This document shows, in pieces, positions 7,324-16,737 of a stretch of 23,263 nucleotides of DNA (within the stretch, counting starts at the first letter, position 1; every line of letters begins with the position of its first letter). Under the pieces are notes generated by a model that was not told the DNA's origin, did not search any database, and was given only the letters and a program-made list of their open reading frames with translations. Location: positions 1 to 23,263 of the forward strand of contig CAIJFC010000356.1 of the NCBI GenBank assembly GCA_903819815.1, given 5' to 3'. Position numbers and translations under genes: made by a program. The DNA is from an uncultured Bacteroidota bacterium (GTDB lineage: Bacteria; Bacteroidota; Bacteroidia; Flavobacteriales; Flavobacteriaceae).

Positions 7324-9429
7324 ATGAGTTTATTTATCAATAAATTATCTAGAAGATTATCTATAATCGCTTTTTTATTAACATTAAGTTTATCTGCACA
7401 AAACGATTGTGTTAATGCAATTTTAATTTGTGGAAACGCCAATTTATCCGGATTAACGGCTACTGGAATTGGAATTCAAGAAATATCACCAGGAAATGCT
7501 TGCGGTTTAGGGGAAAATAATAGTTTGTGGTTGAAGATTAAAATCAGAACTGGCGGAACTTTAGGATTTACTTTAACACCACAAAGTCCAGATTTAGTTG
7601 AAGATTTAGATTTTTGGATTTTTGGCCCTAATGTGCCTTGTAATAATTTAGGAACCGCGATTCGATGTTCTACTACTAACCCACTTCAAGCCAATTTAAC
7701 AGATAATTTAACTGGTTTAAACAGTACTGAAATTGATGTAAGTGAAGGCCCAGGTCCTGATGGTAACAGTTTTGTACAATGGATGAATGTTTTAGATAAT
7801 GAAACTTATTATATAGCTGTTGATAGACCGGTTGGCGTAAGTGCCTTTTCAATATCTTGGTCTGGAACTGCCACTTTTTTTCAAGCACCAACAACCATTT
7901 CAAAAATTGATTTTCAAAAATGTAGTTTACCTAATTTTCCCGGGGAAGCCTTTTTTGATATGACACCAAACACTAATTTAGCCATTGGTGCACAACCCAA
8001 TTTAGTTGCTACTTATCATACCAGTTATAATGATGCGGTTACTAGTACCAATGCAATTGCAACACCTAACAATTTTAGAAATACTTCAAATCCACAACAA
8101 ATATTTATCAGGTTAAATAACATTTTTACAGGTTGTTTTGCGATTGCAGATTTTAATCTTTCTGTAACTTTACCAACTGTTTCAGGATTTACTTATAATT
8201 CTCCCATTTGTATTAACGATATAAATCCTTTAATTATTCCTGCAACAGGATTTACCACTGGAGGCGTTTTTAGCGCTACTGCTGGATTAAATATCAATAC
8301 TTTTACAGGGGAAATAAACCTTGCAAATAGTTTGCCTGGAACCTATGTTGTAACCTATACAATAACAGCAAATCCTGCAATTTGCCTAACTGCTTCCACA
8401 TCAAATTTCCCTATAACTATAAATCCATTACCGAGTATAGTATTAAATACTCCTCTACAAACATTATGTTTGAATACTATAATCAATCCTATTACTTTTA
8501 ATATTGGAGGTTTAGCTACAAATGCCAGTATAACTTCTGGGAATTTACCTACAGGATTATCTGGGAATTTCAACAACAATGTTTTTACTATTACCGGAAC
8601 ACCTTCAATAACAGGCACTTTTAATTTTACAATAACTACTCAAGGAGGTTGTGCTCCAGCTGCAATTTTTAATGGAAGTTTGGTTGTAAATAGTTTACCA
8701 AATGTTACTTTACCACAAGACGGTTTTATTTGTATGGATGCTGTTGGAAATTCACTCGGATCTTATACTTTAATTGCTAACCTTAGTTCCATTAATCACT
8801 CATTTGTTTGGTCTAACAGTACTGGAATAATTGCTGGTCAAACAAGAAATAATTATCGAGTTACTCAACCAGGTGCCTATTCTGTAATTGCTACAAATAA
8901 TACCACAGGGTGTTCTGCTACTGCAAATACTACTATCGGGACTCGTTTGCCACCAGAAATAGTAACTGCAATTGTATCCAATTACTTTTCTCAAACGCAG
9001 ACTGTGATCGTGAATGTTTTGCCTGTTGGGGTTTACGAATACAAATTAGATTTTAACCCTTATCAAGACAGTAATGAATTTACTAATTTATCTATGGGAG
9101 TTCATGAAATAATGGTAAGAGATAAATTTTTCTGCGGCGTTAAAAAAATTACCGTTCAAATAATTGATTATCCTAATTATTTTACTCCAAATGGAGACAC
9201 CGTTCATGATATATGGAACATTACTGAACTGAGAAATCAACCCAATTCCTACATCGATATATTTGACAGGTATGGAAAACTGATTAAACAAATCAAGCCT
9301 TCAGGTCCAGGATGGGATGGAAATTACAATGGAAATCCACTACCGGCAACCGATTATTGGTTTACCGTTTATTATACAGAACAAAATACAAACCAACAAT
9401 TTAGCTCCCATTTTTCTTTAGTAAGATAG
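7324..9429 (+). CDS. Type IX secretion cargo protein, type B C-terminal sorting domain
   Basis: The 701-residue protein has a signal peptide (basic residues 7-12, hydrophobic core to about 24, cleavage near SAQ-ND). The N-terminal domain begins with CVNAILICGNANLSG and includes a stretch NETYYIAVDRPVG, typical of beta-sandwich domains in large adhesins of this phylum. Residues 300-590 are rich in Thr, Asn and Gly with PLP and SNNTTGCSA words of Ig/PKD-like repeats. The C-terminus from about residue 618 carries YFTPNGDTVHDIWNI, IDIFDRYGKLI, GWDGNYNGNPLPATDYWF and ends in HFSLVR: this is the gliding-motility-associated (CHU_C, type B) sorting domain. It marks export through the type IX system to the cell surface or medium. 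No enzyme motif is seen, so an adhesive or structural role is inferred. The gene sits between two housekeeping genes and appears to be its own unit. Confidence 0.9.
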   Translation: MSLFINKLSRRLSIIAFLLTLSLSAQNDCVNAILICGNANLSGLTATGIGIQEISPGNACGLGENNSLWLKIKIRTGGTLGFTLTPQSPDLVEDLDFWIFGPNVPCNNLGTAIRCSTTNPLQANLTDNLTGLNSTEIDVSEGPGPDGNSFVQWMNVLDNETYYIAVDRPVGVSAFSISWSGTATFFQAPTTISKIDFQKCSLPNFPGEAFFDMTPNTNLAIGAQPNLVATYHTSYNDAVTSTNAIATPNNFRNTSNPQQIFIRLNNIFTGCFAIADFNLSVTLPTVSGFTYNSPICINDINPLIIPATGFTTGGVFSATAGLNINTFTGEINLANSLPGTYVVTYTITANPAICLTASTSNFPITINPLPSIVLNTPLQTLCLNTIINPITFNIGGLATNASITSGNLPTGLSGNFNNNVFTITGTPSITGTFNFTITTQGGCAPAAIFNGSLVVNSLPNVTLPQDGFICMDAVGNSLGSYTLIANLSSINHSFVWSNSTGIIAGQTRNNYRVTQPGAYSVIATNNTTGCSATANTTIGTRLPPEIVTAIVSNYFSQTQTVIVNVLPVGVYEYKLDFNPYQDSNEFTNLSMGVHEIMVRDKFFCGVKKITVQIIDYPNYFTPNGDTVHDIWNITELRNQPNSYIDIFDRYGKLIKQIKPSGPGWDGNYNGNPLPATDYWFTVYYTEQNTNQQFSSHFSLVR

Positions 9430-9486
9430 TTAAAAATTGGTGTTAAAAAAGCAACAGAAATCTTTCTTACTACAATTAGCAATCCT

Positions 9487-9494
9487 TATATTTG
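9487..9494 (+). promoter_or_regulatory. -7 box of pheT
   Basis: TATATTTG is a full match to TAnnTTTG and ends 20 bases before the pheT ATG. No TTG sits at the -33 position; TTC at 9464-9466 is the closest. Confidence 0.6.
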
Positions 9495-9514
9495 CATCAT
9501 TATTATAGAAAAAT

Positions 9515-11938
9515 ATGAAAATATCATACAATTGGTTAAAACAATTTATCAATATCGATTTAAAATCGGAAGATACTGCTGAAGTATTGACTGATCTCGG
9601 ATTAGAAGTTGAAGGTGTAGAAAAATTTGAGAGTTTGAAAGGGGGCTTAGAAGGCGTTGTGATAGGTCATGTGCTAACTTGTACCCAACATACCAATGCT
9701 GATAAATTAAAAGTGACTACTGTAGATATTGGCACAGGTACTCCTATTCAAATTGTTTGCGGGGCTTCCAATGTTGCTGTTGGACAAAAAGTTCCAGTTG
9801 CAACTATTGGGACTAAATTATATGATAAAGAAGGAGAATCATTTGAAATAAAAAAAGGTAAAATTAGAGGGGAAGAAAGCCATGGAATGATTTGCGCAGA
9901 AGACGAATTAGGTCTTGGCGATAGTCACGAAGGAATTATGATTCTTGATTCTAGTTTAGCACCTGGAACTCCTGCCGCTAAAGTATTTAAAATTGAAACC
10001 GATGAAGTATTTGAAATTGGTTTAACTCCTAATCGTGCTGATGCCATGAGTCATTGGGGTGTTGCGAGAGATTTACGCGCAGGATTAATTCAAAGAGACG
10101 GAAAACAATATGAATTAATAACCCCCTCTGTTAATAAATTTCAAGTTGAAAAAAGAACATTCAAGATTGATGTTAAAGTTAACAACACAAAATTAGTCCC
10201 TAGATATTGCGGAATTACTATTTCCGGAATTACGGTAAAATCCTCTCCGGAATGGCTAAAAAACAAACTTAAAGCTATTGGATTAACTCCAAAAAACAAT
10301 ATTGTAGATGTTACTAATTATGTTTTACATGAATTAGGGCAACCGCTACATGCTTTTGACGCCTCCAAAATAAACGGTAATATTATTGTTGACAATGTAA
10401 AATCAGGAACAAAATTTACCACTTTAGATGGAATTGAGAGAACCTTAAATGAAGAAGATATTATGATTTGCGATGCGCAAGGACCTCTTTGTATTGCGGG
10501 TGTTTTTGGTGGTTTAAATTCAGGAGTGTCTGAAAGTACTAATGTTATCTTTTTAGAAAGCGCCTATTTTAATCCGGTGTCCATTCGGAAAACAGCAAAA
10601 AGACATGGTTTAAGTACTGATGCTTCTTTTAGATTTGAAAGGGGAATTGATCCTGCGATAACTGACTATGCTTTAAAAAGAGCTGCTATATTGATTTTAG
10701 AAGTTGCTGGAGGTGAAATAACTTCAGATCTTATCGATGTAAATAATGCTAAAAATGAAGATTTTTCTGTTGTTTTGAATTTCGAAAATGTCAACAAAAT
10801 AATTGGTCAGGTAATTCCAAAAGAGACCTTAAAGAAAATATTAGTTTCCTTAGATATTAAAGTTACCAGTGTCTCGGATTCTAGTTTAGGTCTTATTATT
10901 CCTTCTTATCGAGTGGACGTCCAAAGAGAAATTGATGTAATAGAAGAGTTACTTCGAGTTTACGGATACAACAATATCAATTTTACAAATAAAGTAAATG
11001 CGACGGTATCCAATTCAGGAAGAACAGAAGATTATAAAGTGCAAAATACTATAGGAAATCAATTGACATCTCTCGGATTTCATGAAATGATGGCCAATTC
11101 ATTAACCACTCCAGACTATATAAAGTTATCTGACAATTTAAAAGAAGATTTTAATGTAGTGATTCTAAACCCGTTAAGTATCGATTTATCAGCGATGAGA
11201 CAATCATTATTATTTTCAGGATTGGAAGCCGTTTCTTTTAATATCAATAGGAGAAATACCGATTTGAAATTATTTGAATTTGGAAAAACTTACCATAAAT
11301 TACCATCAGGTTTTGATGAACCAAAACATTTATCATTATTTACCACAGGAAATAGATTGGATGAAAGTTGGACAAACACCCAAAAACCTTCGGACTTTTT
11401 CTTATTTAAAGGATATGTAATTAGTGTTTTGTCTAGATTAGGTATAAATAATTACCAAACTAAACCGATTGAAAATGATGTATTTGCTGAGGGAATTGCT
11501 TTTGCAAATGGAAATAACGTACTGGTTGAATTTGGAACTGTAAAAAAAACAATCTTGAAACATTTTGATATTAAGCAAGAAGTTTTTTATGCTGATTTCG
11601 ATTGGAATGCGGTTTTAAAATCGATTTCAAATAAAATTAAATATGTAGAAATTTCAAAATATCCTGAAGTAAGAAGAGATTTGGCTTTACTTTTAGATGA
11701 ATCGGTTGCATTTGAAGATATTTACAGTATTGCTAGAAAAACAGAGCAATCCTTGTTAAAGGAAATCACTTTATTTGACGTTTATGTTGGGAAAAATTTG
11801 CCAGAAGGCAAAAAATCATATGCGGTAAGCTTCACACTTCAAGATGAATCTAAAACATTAACCGATTCTCAAATTGAAAAAATAATGAGTAAACTTCAAA
11901 ACAATTTCCAAACGCAATTAGGGGCGCAATTGAGATAA
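9515..11938 (+). CDS. pheT: Phenylalanine--tRNA ligase beta subunit
   Basis: The 807-residue protein is the beta subunit of the heterotetrameric enzyme that charges tRNA-Phe. Its opening MKISYNWLKQFINIDL is that of PheT. A tRNA-binding OB domain spans about residues 40-155 (HTNADKLKVTTVDIG, then KIRGEESHGMICAEDELGLG). The B3/B4 editing domain covers about 210-375, with NIVDVTNYVLHELGQPLHAFD and SLYFNP-type sequence near 350. B5 follows near 405-480, then the catalytic-like core with LLRVYGYNNI. The C-terminal anticodon-binding FDX-ACB domain starts near 712 (SKYPEVRRDLALLLDESV) and ends at SKLQNNFQTQLGAQLR. Length is normal for the family. No pheS is adjacent, so the alpha subunit must be encoded elsewhere. 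The next gene begins 36 bases downstream. Confidence 0.97.
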   Translation: MKISYNWLKQFINIDLKSEDTAEVLTDLGLEVEGVEKFESLKGGLEGVVIGHVLTCTQHTNADKLKVTTVDIGTGTPIQIVCGASNVAVGQKVPVATIGTKLYDKEGESFEIKKGKIRGEESHGMICAEDELGLGDSHEGIMILDSSLAPGTPAAKVFKIETDEVFEIGLTPNRADAMSHWGVARDLRAGLIQRDGKQYELITPSVNKFQVEKRTFKIDVKVNNTKLVPRYCGITISGITVKSSPEWLKNKLKAIGLTPKNNIVDVTNYVLHELGQPLHAFDASKINGNIIVDNVKSGTKFTTLDGIERTLNEEDIMICDAQGPLCIAGVFGGLNSGVSESTNVIFLESAYFNPVSIRKTAKRHGLSTDASFRFERGIDPAITDYALKRAAILILEVAGGEITSDLIDVNNAKNEDFSVVLNFENVNKIIGQVIPKETLKKILVSLDIKVTSVSDSSLGLIIPSYRVDVQREIDVIEELLRVYGYNNINFTNKVNATVSNSGRTEDYKVQNTIGNQLTSLGFHEMMANSLTTPDYIKLSDNLKEDFNVVILNPLSIDLSAMRQSLLFSGLEAVSFNINRRNTDLKLFEFGKTYHKLPSGFDEPKHLSLFTTGNRLDESWTNTQKPSDFFLFKGYVISVLSRLGINNYQTKPIENDVFAEGIAFANGNNVLVEFGTVKKTILKHFDIKQEVFYADFDWNAVLKSISNKIKYVEISKYPEVRRDLALLLDESVAFEDIYSIARKTEQSLLKEITLFDVYVGKNLPEGKKSYAVSFTLQDESKTLTDSQIEKIMSKLQNNFQTQLGAQLR

Positions 11939-11974
11939 CTAGAATTTATTTACTATTTTATTTTATATACTTTT

Positions 11975-13483
11975 ATGAAAAAAATAATCTTATCATTAGT
12001 CGTTTTATTTACTTTTAATACTATCAAAGCTCAAAATACTTATGATATTAAAATAAATTTAAAACATTGCAAAGACACCATCGCCTATTTAACTTTTTAT
12101 CAATTTGATAAAAATATGATTGTGGACACTTGCACCAATATCAAAAATGGTAAAATTGTATTCAACGGTAAAAAGAAATTATACAAAGGGATTTATTCAC
12201 TTGTAGGGCAAGGCAAATCAATTTATTTTGACTTTATCGTTGATGATGAAAATCAAAATCTGGACATTTCCAGTGAATCTATTTCCAATTATAAGGAGTC
12301 TTTACAATGTAGCAACTCCAAAATCCAAAACGATTTCTTTGATTACATCAAATATTTCGAGGTTCAAAGGCGTGATTTTGAATCCTATTTGACAAAAACA
12401 AAAGGACAGAGCAAAAAGGATTCTACCGATTTTATGTATAGCAAACAAAAAGAAATCAATGAAAATATTGAAAATTATGAGAAATCGTTTATTCTAAAAA
12501 ATAAAGGAAGTTTTATTAGTGATGCTTTGAACTTAAAAATGGAGAAATACCTAAAAGAAATACCAAAAGCATCAAATGGAAGACCTGACAGTATTGCTGT
12601 TTTCGACTATTATAAAAAACATTATTGGGATGGAGTTGACTTCAAAGACGATGGATTGGCGAGAACGCCCTTCTTTTATGGTCGTTTAAATCGTTATTTT
12701 GAATCCGTTGTTATGCGAAATCCTGATTCGGTTTCAGTAGAAATTGACCAAATTATGAACCAAGCTATTGAAGGTTCAATAATGTACAAATTGCTATTAG
12801 CCAACTTTGTAAACAAATATGAAACCTCCAAAGTGATGGGGTTTGACAAAGTGTTTGTATATATTGTAGATAAATATTTCAAAACTGGAAAAGCGAAAGA
12901 TATTTATAACGACGATAATATTGTAAATAACATTATTAATCGTGCTAAAATATTAAGACCGTTATTACTTGATGAAATAGCTCCAGAATTGCCTATGATT
13001 CCAATAGAAAGTCATGATAAAATTGCTAAAATGGGATTTGAAAATGCTAAAACTAGTGAGGAACTAACCAAAATTTTCTATGCCAATGCTGCAGAAATTG
13101 AAAAGACATTTTTAAAACTTAGTTCCATTAAAGCAAAATACACGCTTCTAGTGTTTTGGGATGTCGATTGCAGTCATTGCCAGGTAGAAATTCCTAAATT
13201 AATTGATTTGTACCACCAATTATTGAAAGATAAAATAGATATAAAAGTGTTTAGTGTTTATACGCTGCAAGATTTTAACAAATATAAAAAGTATGTTGAG
13301 GAAAAGAAATTGGATTGGATAAACGTTTATGATGGTGTACATTACAATAATTTAAAAGACAAATACGATATCTACTCTACTCCTGTCATTTATATTTTGG
13401 ATAAAGACAAAAAAATCAAAGCCAAAAGAATTGATGTAGATCAAATTAAACCAATTATAACCGAATTAGATAGAACAAAATAG
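11975..13483 (+). CDS. TlpA-like thioredoxin-fold protein with N-terminal DUF4369-like domain
   Basis: The 502-residue protein is probably a periplasmic thiol-disulfide oxidoreductase. A signal peptide (KKIILSLVVLFTFNTIKAQ) is followed by a DUF4369-like beta domain, about residues 22-110 (YDIKINLKHCKDTIAYLTFY). A long charged helical middle, about 115-370, resembles DUF5106 of Bacteroidota redoxins. The thioredoxin domain starts near 385 with YTLLVFWDVDCSHCQ; the redox pair is Cys399 and Cys402 in a CSHC motif. A cis-Pro segment YSTPVIYILDKDKKI is at about 465-480. The signal sequence lacks a lipobox Cys, so I expect a soluble form. It may be read through from pheT, since no terminator lies in the 36-base gap. 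The substrate is unknown. Confidence 0.85.
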   Translation: MKKIILSLVVLFTFNTIKAQNTYDIKINLKHCKDTIAYLTFYQFDKNMIVDTCTNIKNGKIVFNGKKKLYKGIYSLVGQGKSIYFDFIVDDENQNLDISSESISNYKESLQCSNSKIQNDFFDYIKYFEVQRRDFESYLTKTKGQSKKDSTDFMYSKQKEINENIENYEKSFILKNKGSFISDALNLKMEKYLKEIPKASNGRPDSIAVFDYYKKHYWDGVDFKDDGLARTPFFYGRLNRYFESVVMRNPDSVSVEIDQIMNQAIEGSIMYKLLLANFVNKYETSKVMGFDKVFVYIVDKYFKTGKAKDIYNDDNIVNNIINRAKILRPLLLDEIAPELPMIPIESHDKIAKMGFENAKTSEELTKIFYANAAEIEKTFLKLSSIKAKYTLLVFWDVDCSHCQVEIPKLIDLYHQLLKDKIDIKVFSVYTLQDFNKYKKYVEEKKLDWINVYDGVHYNNLKDKYDIYSTPVIYILDKDKKIKAKRIDVDQIKPIITELDRTK

Positions 13484-13531
13484 GGATTTAGAATTTAACT
13501 TATATTAAATACTTATAGTTTAGTTTAAGAC

Positions 13532-13539
13532 TACATTTG
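13532..13539 (+). promoter_or_regulatory. -7 box of the ABC exporter gene
   Basis: TACATTTG matches TAnnTTTG fully and ends 19 bases before the ATG at 13559. No convincing TTG is seen at -33. Confidence 0.6.
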
Positions 13540-13558
13540 CAGAATAAACAAAATATAA

Positions 13559-15343
13559 ATGGCCCGTTTCAAAGAAAATGATTTACCAAAATCAAAACTT
13601 ACTAAATCCTCACTTAGCAAAGCTTTATTAATTTTCAAATATGCAGAAAATCATAAATGGAAATTTTACGTAGGTTTAATTTTCTTGTTATTTACAGGGG
13701 GAACGGCACTTGCCTTTCCAAAATTAATGGGGCTTTTAATTGATTGTGTTAAAAATAAAGACAATGACCAAGCTAATTTAATCGCTGGTGGATTAATTTT
13801 TATTCTGTTATTTCAATCGCTTTTCTCTTTTTTCAGATTGTCGTTATTTATAAATTTTACCGAAAATACATTGGCAAATTTACGTTTGGCTTTATACAGT
13901 AATTTAGTGAAATTACCTATGACCTTCTTTTCTCAAAAACGTGTTGGTGAATTAAATAGTCGAATTAGCTCCGATATTACTCAAATTCAAGACACACTAA
14001 CATCAACAATAGCTGAATTTTTAAGACAATTTATTTTAATAATTGGTGGAGTCGCATTATTAGCTAGTGAGAGTTTCAAGCTTACTTTATTAATGTTATC
14101 TGTTGTCCCATTAGTAGCGGTTGCTGCAGTAATTTTTGGAAGATTTATCAGAAAATACTCCAAAAAAGTGCAAGATCAAGTTGCGGAAAGTCAAGTAATC
14201 GTTGAAGAAACAATGCAAGGAATTAGTATTGTTAAAGCTTTCGCAAATGAATGGTACGAAATTGCTCGTTATAATGGCAAGATTAAGGAAATTGTTAAAA
14301 TCGCTATTAAAGGAGGAAAATATAGGGGTTACTTTGCCTCGTTTATTATATTCTGTCTTTTTGGTGCCATTGTAGCCGTAGTTTGGTTCGGCGTTCGATT
14401 GAGTATTAGTGGGGAAATGAGTGTAGGCCAATTAATATCATTTGTTTTGTATTCCACTTTTGTTGGAGCTTCATTCGGAGGAATTGCAGAATTGTATGCT
14501 CAAATTCAAAAAGCAGTTGGAGCAACTGAACGCGTTTTTGAATTATTGGAGGAAACTCCTGAAAAAATAAACTCCTCTGAATCTGCTGCAGAAAAAATAT
14601 TAAAAGGCAACGTAAGTTTCAAAAAAGTAGCTTTTTCGTATCCGTCAAGAAAAGAAATCCAAGTGTTAAAAGACGTAAGTTTTAATGCCGATTTTGGACA
14701 GAAAATAGCCATTGTTGGACCTAGTGGCGCTGGGAAGTCAACTATAGCCTCTTTATTATTGCGGTTTTATGACATTCAAGGTGGAGAAATCACCATCGAC
14801 GGTAAAAATATTTACGAGTACGATTTAGAAACCCTACGTGGAAATATGAGTATCGTTCCCCAAGATGTCATTTTATTTGGCGGTACCATTCGTGAAAATA
14901 TTGCCTACGGAAAACCAAATGCATCCGAAGAAGAAATTACTAAAGCAGCAAAACAGGCGAACGCCTATCAATTTATAAAAGGATTTCCTGAAAAATTTGA
15001 AACTATTGTTGGTGAACGTGGAATTAAACTTTCGGGTGGTCAACGCCAAAGAATAGCCATTGCGAGAGCATTATTGAAAAATCCAAGAATCTTAATTTTA
15101 GATGAAGCCACCTCTTCTTTGGATAGCGAAAGCGAAAAATTAGTTCAAGAAGCGTTGGAAATTTTAATGCAAGGAAGAACAAGTATTATTATTGCGCACC
15201 GTTTATCTACCATTCGTTCTGCCGATCAAATTATCGTTTTGGATGAAGGAAAGATAAAAGAACAAGGAACGCACCAAGAATTAATAGCCTTAGATAACGG
15301 TATCTACAAAAACCTAAGTAATCTTCAGTTTAATAATTTCTAA
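13559..15343 (+). CDS. ABC exporter half-transporter, MsbA-like (fused membrane and ATPase domains)
   Basis: The 594-residue protein is a type IV ABC exporter half that should work as a homodimer in the inner membrane. The membrane domain covers about residues 35-320, with hydrophobic segments near 36-60, 75-98, 152-195 and 258-310. The ATPase domain has Walker A GPSGAGKST (about 387-395), Q-loop SIVPQDVILFGG, signature LSGGQRQRIAIARAL (from about 491), Walker B ILILDEATSSLD and H-loop IIAHRLST. All catalytic residues look intact. Lipid A/lipid export (MsbA) or multidrug export are the main options; the sequence alone does not decide, so I give no symbol. It has its own -7 box and is the last gene before the convergent proline dehydrogenase gene. 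Confidence 0.92.
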   Translation: MARFKENDLPKSKLTKSSLSKALLIFKYAENHKWKFYVGLIFLLFTGGTALAFPKLMGLLIDCVKNKDNDQANLIAGGLIFILLFQSLFSFFRLSLFINFTENTLANLRLALYSNLVKLPMTFFSQKRVGELNSRISSDITQIQDTLTSTIAEFLRQFILIIGGVALLASESFKLTLLMLSVVPLVAVAAVIFGRFIRKYSKKVQDQVAESQVIVEETMQGISIVKAFANEWYEIARYNGKIKEIVKIAIKGGKYRGYFASFIIFCLFGAIVAVVWFGVRLSISGEMSVGQLISFVLYSTFVGASFGGIAELYAQIQKAVGATERVFELLEETPEKINSSESAAEKILKGNVSFKKVAFSYPSRKEIQVLKDVSFNADFGQKIAIVGPSGAGKSTIASLLLRFYDIQGGEITIDGKNIYEYDLETLRGNMSIVPQDVILFGGTIRENIAYGKPNASEEEITKAAKQANAYQFIKGFPEKFETIVGERGIKLSGGQRQRIAIARALLKNPRILILDEATSSLDSESEKLVQEALEILMQGRTSIIIAHRLSTIRSADQIIVLDEGKIKEQGTHQELIALDNGIYKNLSNLQFNNF

Positions 15344-15376
15344 CGGCACAAGATTAAGATTAAAATCTAAAAAAAC

Positions 15377-15446
15377 TGCCACGAATAAACTAATTTTCAC
15401 TAATTTTAATTAAATTAATTGGTGGTAATTCGTGTAATTCGTGGCA
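15377..15446. repeat. Long imperfect palindrome between convergent genes; probable terminator on the - strand
   Basis: The ends TGCCACGAAT (15377-15386) and ATTCGTGGCA (15437-15446) are perfect inverted repeats. The inside continues the symmetry imperfectly: CTAATTTTCACTAATTT on the left against AATTGGTGGTAATTCGTG on the right. On the - strand the hairpin is followed by GTTTTTTT, which would end the proline dehydrogenase message. On the + strand A residues follow, so it would not be a classical terminator for the exporter gene. The right arm shares TTAATTGGTG and TAATTCGTGT with 359-394, so this is probably one copy of an interspersed family rather than a simple terminator. Confidence 0.7.
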
Positions 15447-15465
15447 AAAAAAATGTGAATGAATA

Positions 15466-16635
15466 TTACTTCCCTTTTCTTCGATCTCTTTCTGCAGTAA
15501 TCAATTTTAATTCACGACTGGTTTGGCCAGCAACAGAAGTGTTTTCTTCTGCTCTTCGAATTAAATAAGGCATCACATCTCGAACAGGACCAAAAGGCAA
15601 ATATTTAGCGTTATTGTACCCATTTGCAGATAAATTGTAACTTATATTATCACTCATTCCGTACAATTGTCCGAACCAAATTCTAACATCTTTTTTCTCA
15701 ATATTCAATTCCTGCATATATTCCATCAACTTATAAGAGGATAATTCATTGTGTGTACCTGCAAAAATGGCCATTCTATCGATATTTTCAACCATGTAAA
15801 GAATTGCAGCATCATAATTTAAATCGGTAGCTTCTTTTGATTCACAAATGGGTGTTGGATATCCATTTTCTTCCGCTCTCAGATTTTCCTTTTCCATATA
15901 GGCACCACGAACTATTTTCATTCCAATATAAAAACCCTCCGTTTTCGCTTGTTGGTGTAAATCCTTCAAATAATCCAATCGGTCCCAACGGTACATTTGT
16001 AACGTATTAAAAACAATGGCTTTTTCTTTGTTGTACTTTTTCATCATTTGGGCGACCAAATCATCAGCTGCATCTTGCATCCAACTCTCCTCTGCGTCAA
16101 TTAATAGCGGAACATTTTTCTGGTGAGCCTCACTACAAACTTTATCAAAACGGGTTACTACCCTATTCCATTCTGATTTTTCTGATTCGGTAAGTTCCAT
16201 TTTAGCACCTACTTTTTCATATAAATCGAATCTTCCAAAACCTGTTGGTTTAAAAACTGCAAACGGTATTGCGGCTCTTTCTTTAGCAAATTCAATGGTT
16301 TTTAACGTCATTTTCAAAGCGGCATCAAATTGCTCTTCTTCTTCTTTGCCTTCAACAGAATAATCTAAAACGGATGAAACTCCTTTGGTAAAAAGTTTGT
16401 CAACAACAGAAAGACAATCCACCTCATTTACACCACCACAAAAATGATCAAATACAGTGGCACGGATTAATCCTTCAACTGGCAAATGTGCTTTTAAAGC
16501 AAAATTTGTTACCGCCGTTCCAATTCTTACCAGTGGTTGATTATCAATCATTTTAAATAGAAAATAAGCGCGGTCTAATTCGGTATCACTTTTTAAGGAA
16601 AAAGCAACATCAGTATTGTTGAAAATTTTATCCAT
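15466..16635 (-). CDS. Proline dehydrogenase (monofunctional)
   Basis: The 389-residue flavoenzyme oxidises proline to pyrroline-5-carboxylate and passes electrons to FAD and the respiratory chain. Diagnostic motifs are MKIVRGAYMEKE (RGAYME at about 243-248), FAGTHNE near 280, and the C-terminal LSANGYNNAKYLPFGPVRDV followed by YLIRRAEEN, which holds the substrate-binding Arg pair. Length fits the stand-alone bacterial enzyme; there is no fused P5C dehydrogenase domain and none next door, so the second step must be encoded elsewhere. I chose the ATG at 16635 (MDKIFNNTDVAF), because the frame extends 12 codons upstream without an ATG and those codons overlap the promoter. It is divergent from aroB and convergent with the ABC exporter. 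Confidence 0.93.
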   Translation of the reverse strand: MDKIFNNTDVAFSLKSDTELDRAYFLFKMIDNQPLVRIGTAVTNFALKAHLPVEGLIRATVFDHFCGGVNEVDCLSVVDKLFTKGVSSVLDYSVEGKEEEEQFDAALKMTLKTIEFAKERAAIPFAVFKPTGFGRFDLYEKVGAKMELTESEKSEWNRVVTRFDKVCSEAHQKNVPLLIDAEESWMQDAADDLVAQMMKKYNKEKAIVFNTLQMYRWDRLDYLKDLHQQAKTEGFYIGMKIVRGAYMEKENLRAEENGYPTPICESKEATDLNYDAAILYMVENIDRMAIFAGTHNELSSYKLMEYMQELNIEKKDVRIWFGQLYGMSDNISYNLSANGYNNAKYLPFGPVRDVMPYLIRRAEENTSVAGQTSRELKLITAERDRRKGK

Positions 16636-16654
16636 GTATATTTTAATAATAATG

Positions 16655-16688
16655 CAAATATAAGAACACAATACTGATTATTAATCAA
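16655..16688 (-). promoter_or_regulatory. Promoter of the proline dehydrogenase gene
   Basis: On the - strand TTG (16686-16688) is followed after 23 bases by TATATTTG (16655-16662), a full -7 match, 19 bases before the ATG at 16635. The position rules out the upstream extension of the reading frame as coding. Confidence 0.65.
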
Positions 16689-16696
16689 AAATTACC

Positions 16697-16704
16697 TTAT
16701 TTTG
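16697..16704 (+). promoter_or_regulatory. Possible -7 box of aroB
   Basis: TTATTTTG matches seven of the eight positions of TAnnTTTG, differing at the second base. It would start a message near 16710, inside the alternative upstream reading frame, and leave about 28 bases before the ATG at 16738. Confidence 0.35.
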
Positions 16705-16737
16705 CACCATCAATTTACACCAACTAGTAGTAAGCCT

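Noticed and set aside
8355..9291. Opposite-strand ORFs inside the type IX cargo gene
   Set aside because: They are shadows of a Thr/Asn-rich coding sequence and show no domain or start signal.
16636..16671. Upstream extension of the proline dehydrogenase frame
   Set aside because: It overlaps the perfect -7 box at 16655-16662 and begins with a non-ATG codon. The ATG at 16635 is preferred.
16702..16737. TTG start giving aroB 12 extra N-terminal residues
   Set aside because: The extra residues overlap a likely promoter and do not resemble AroB. The ATG at 16738 gives the usual start.
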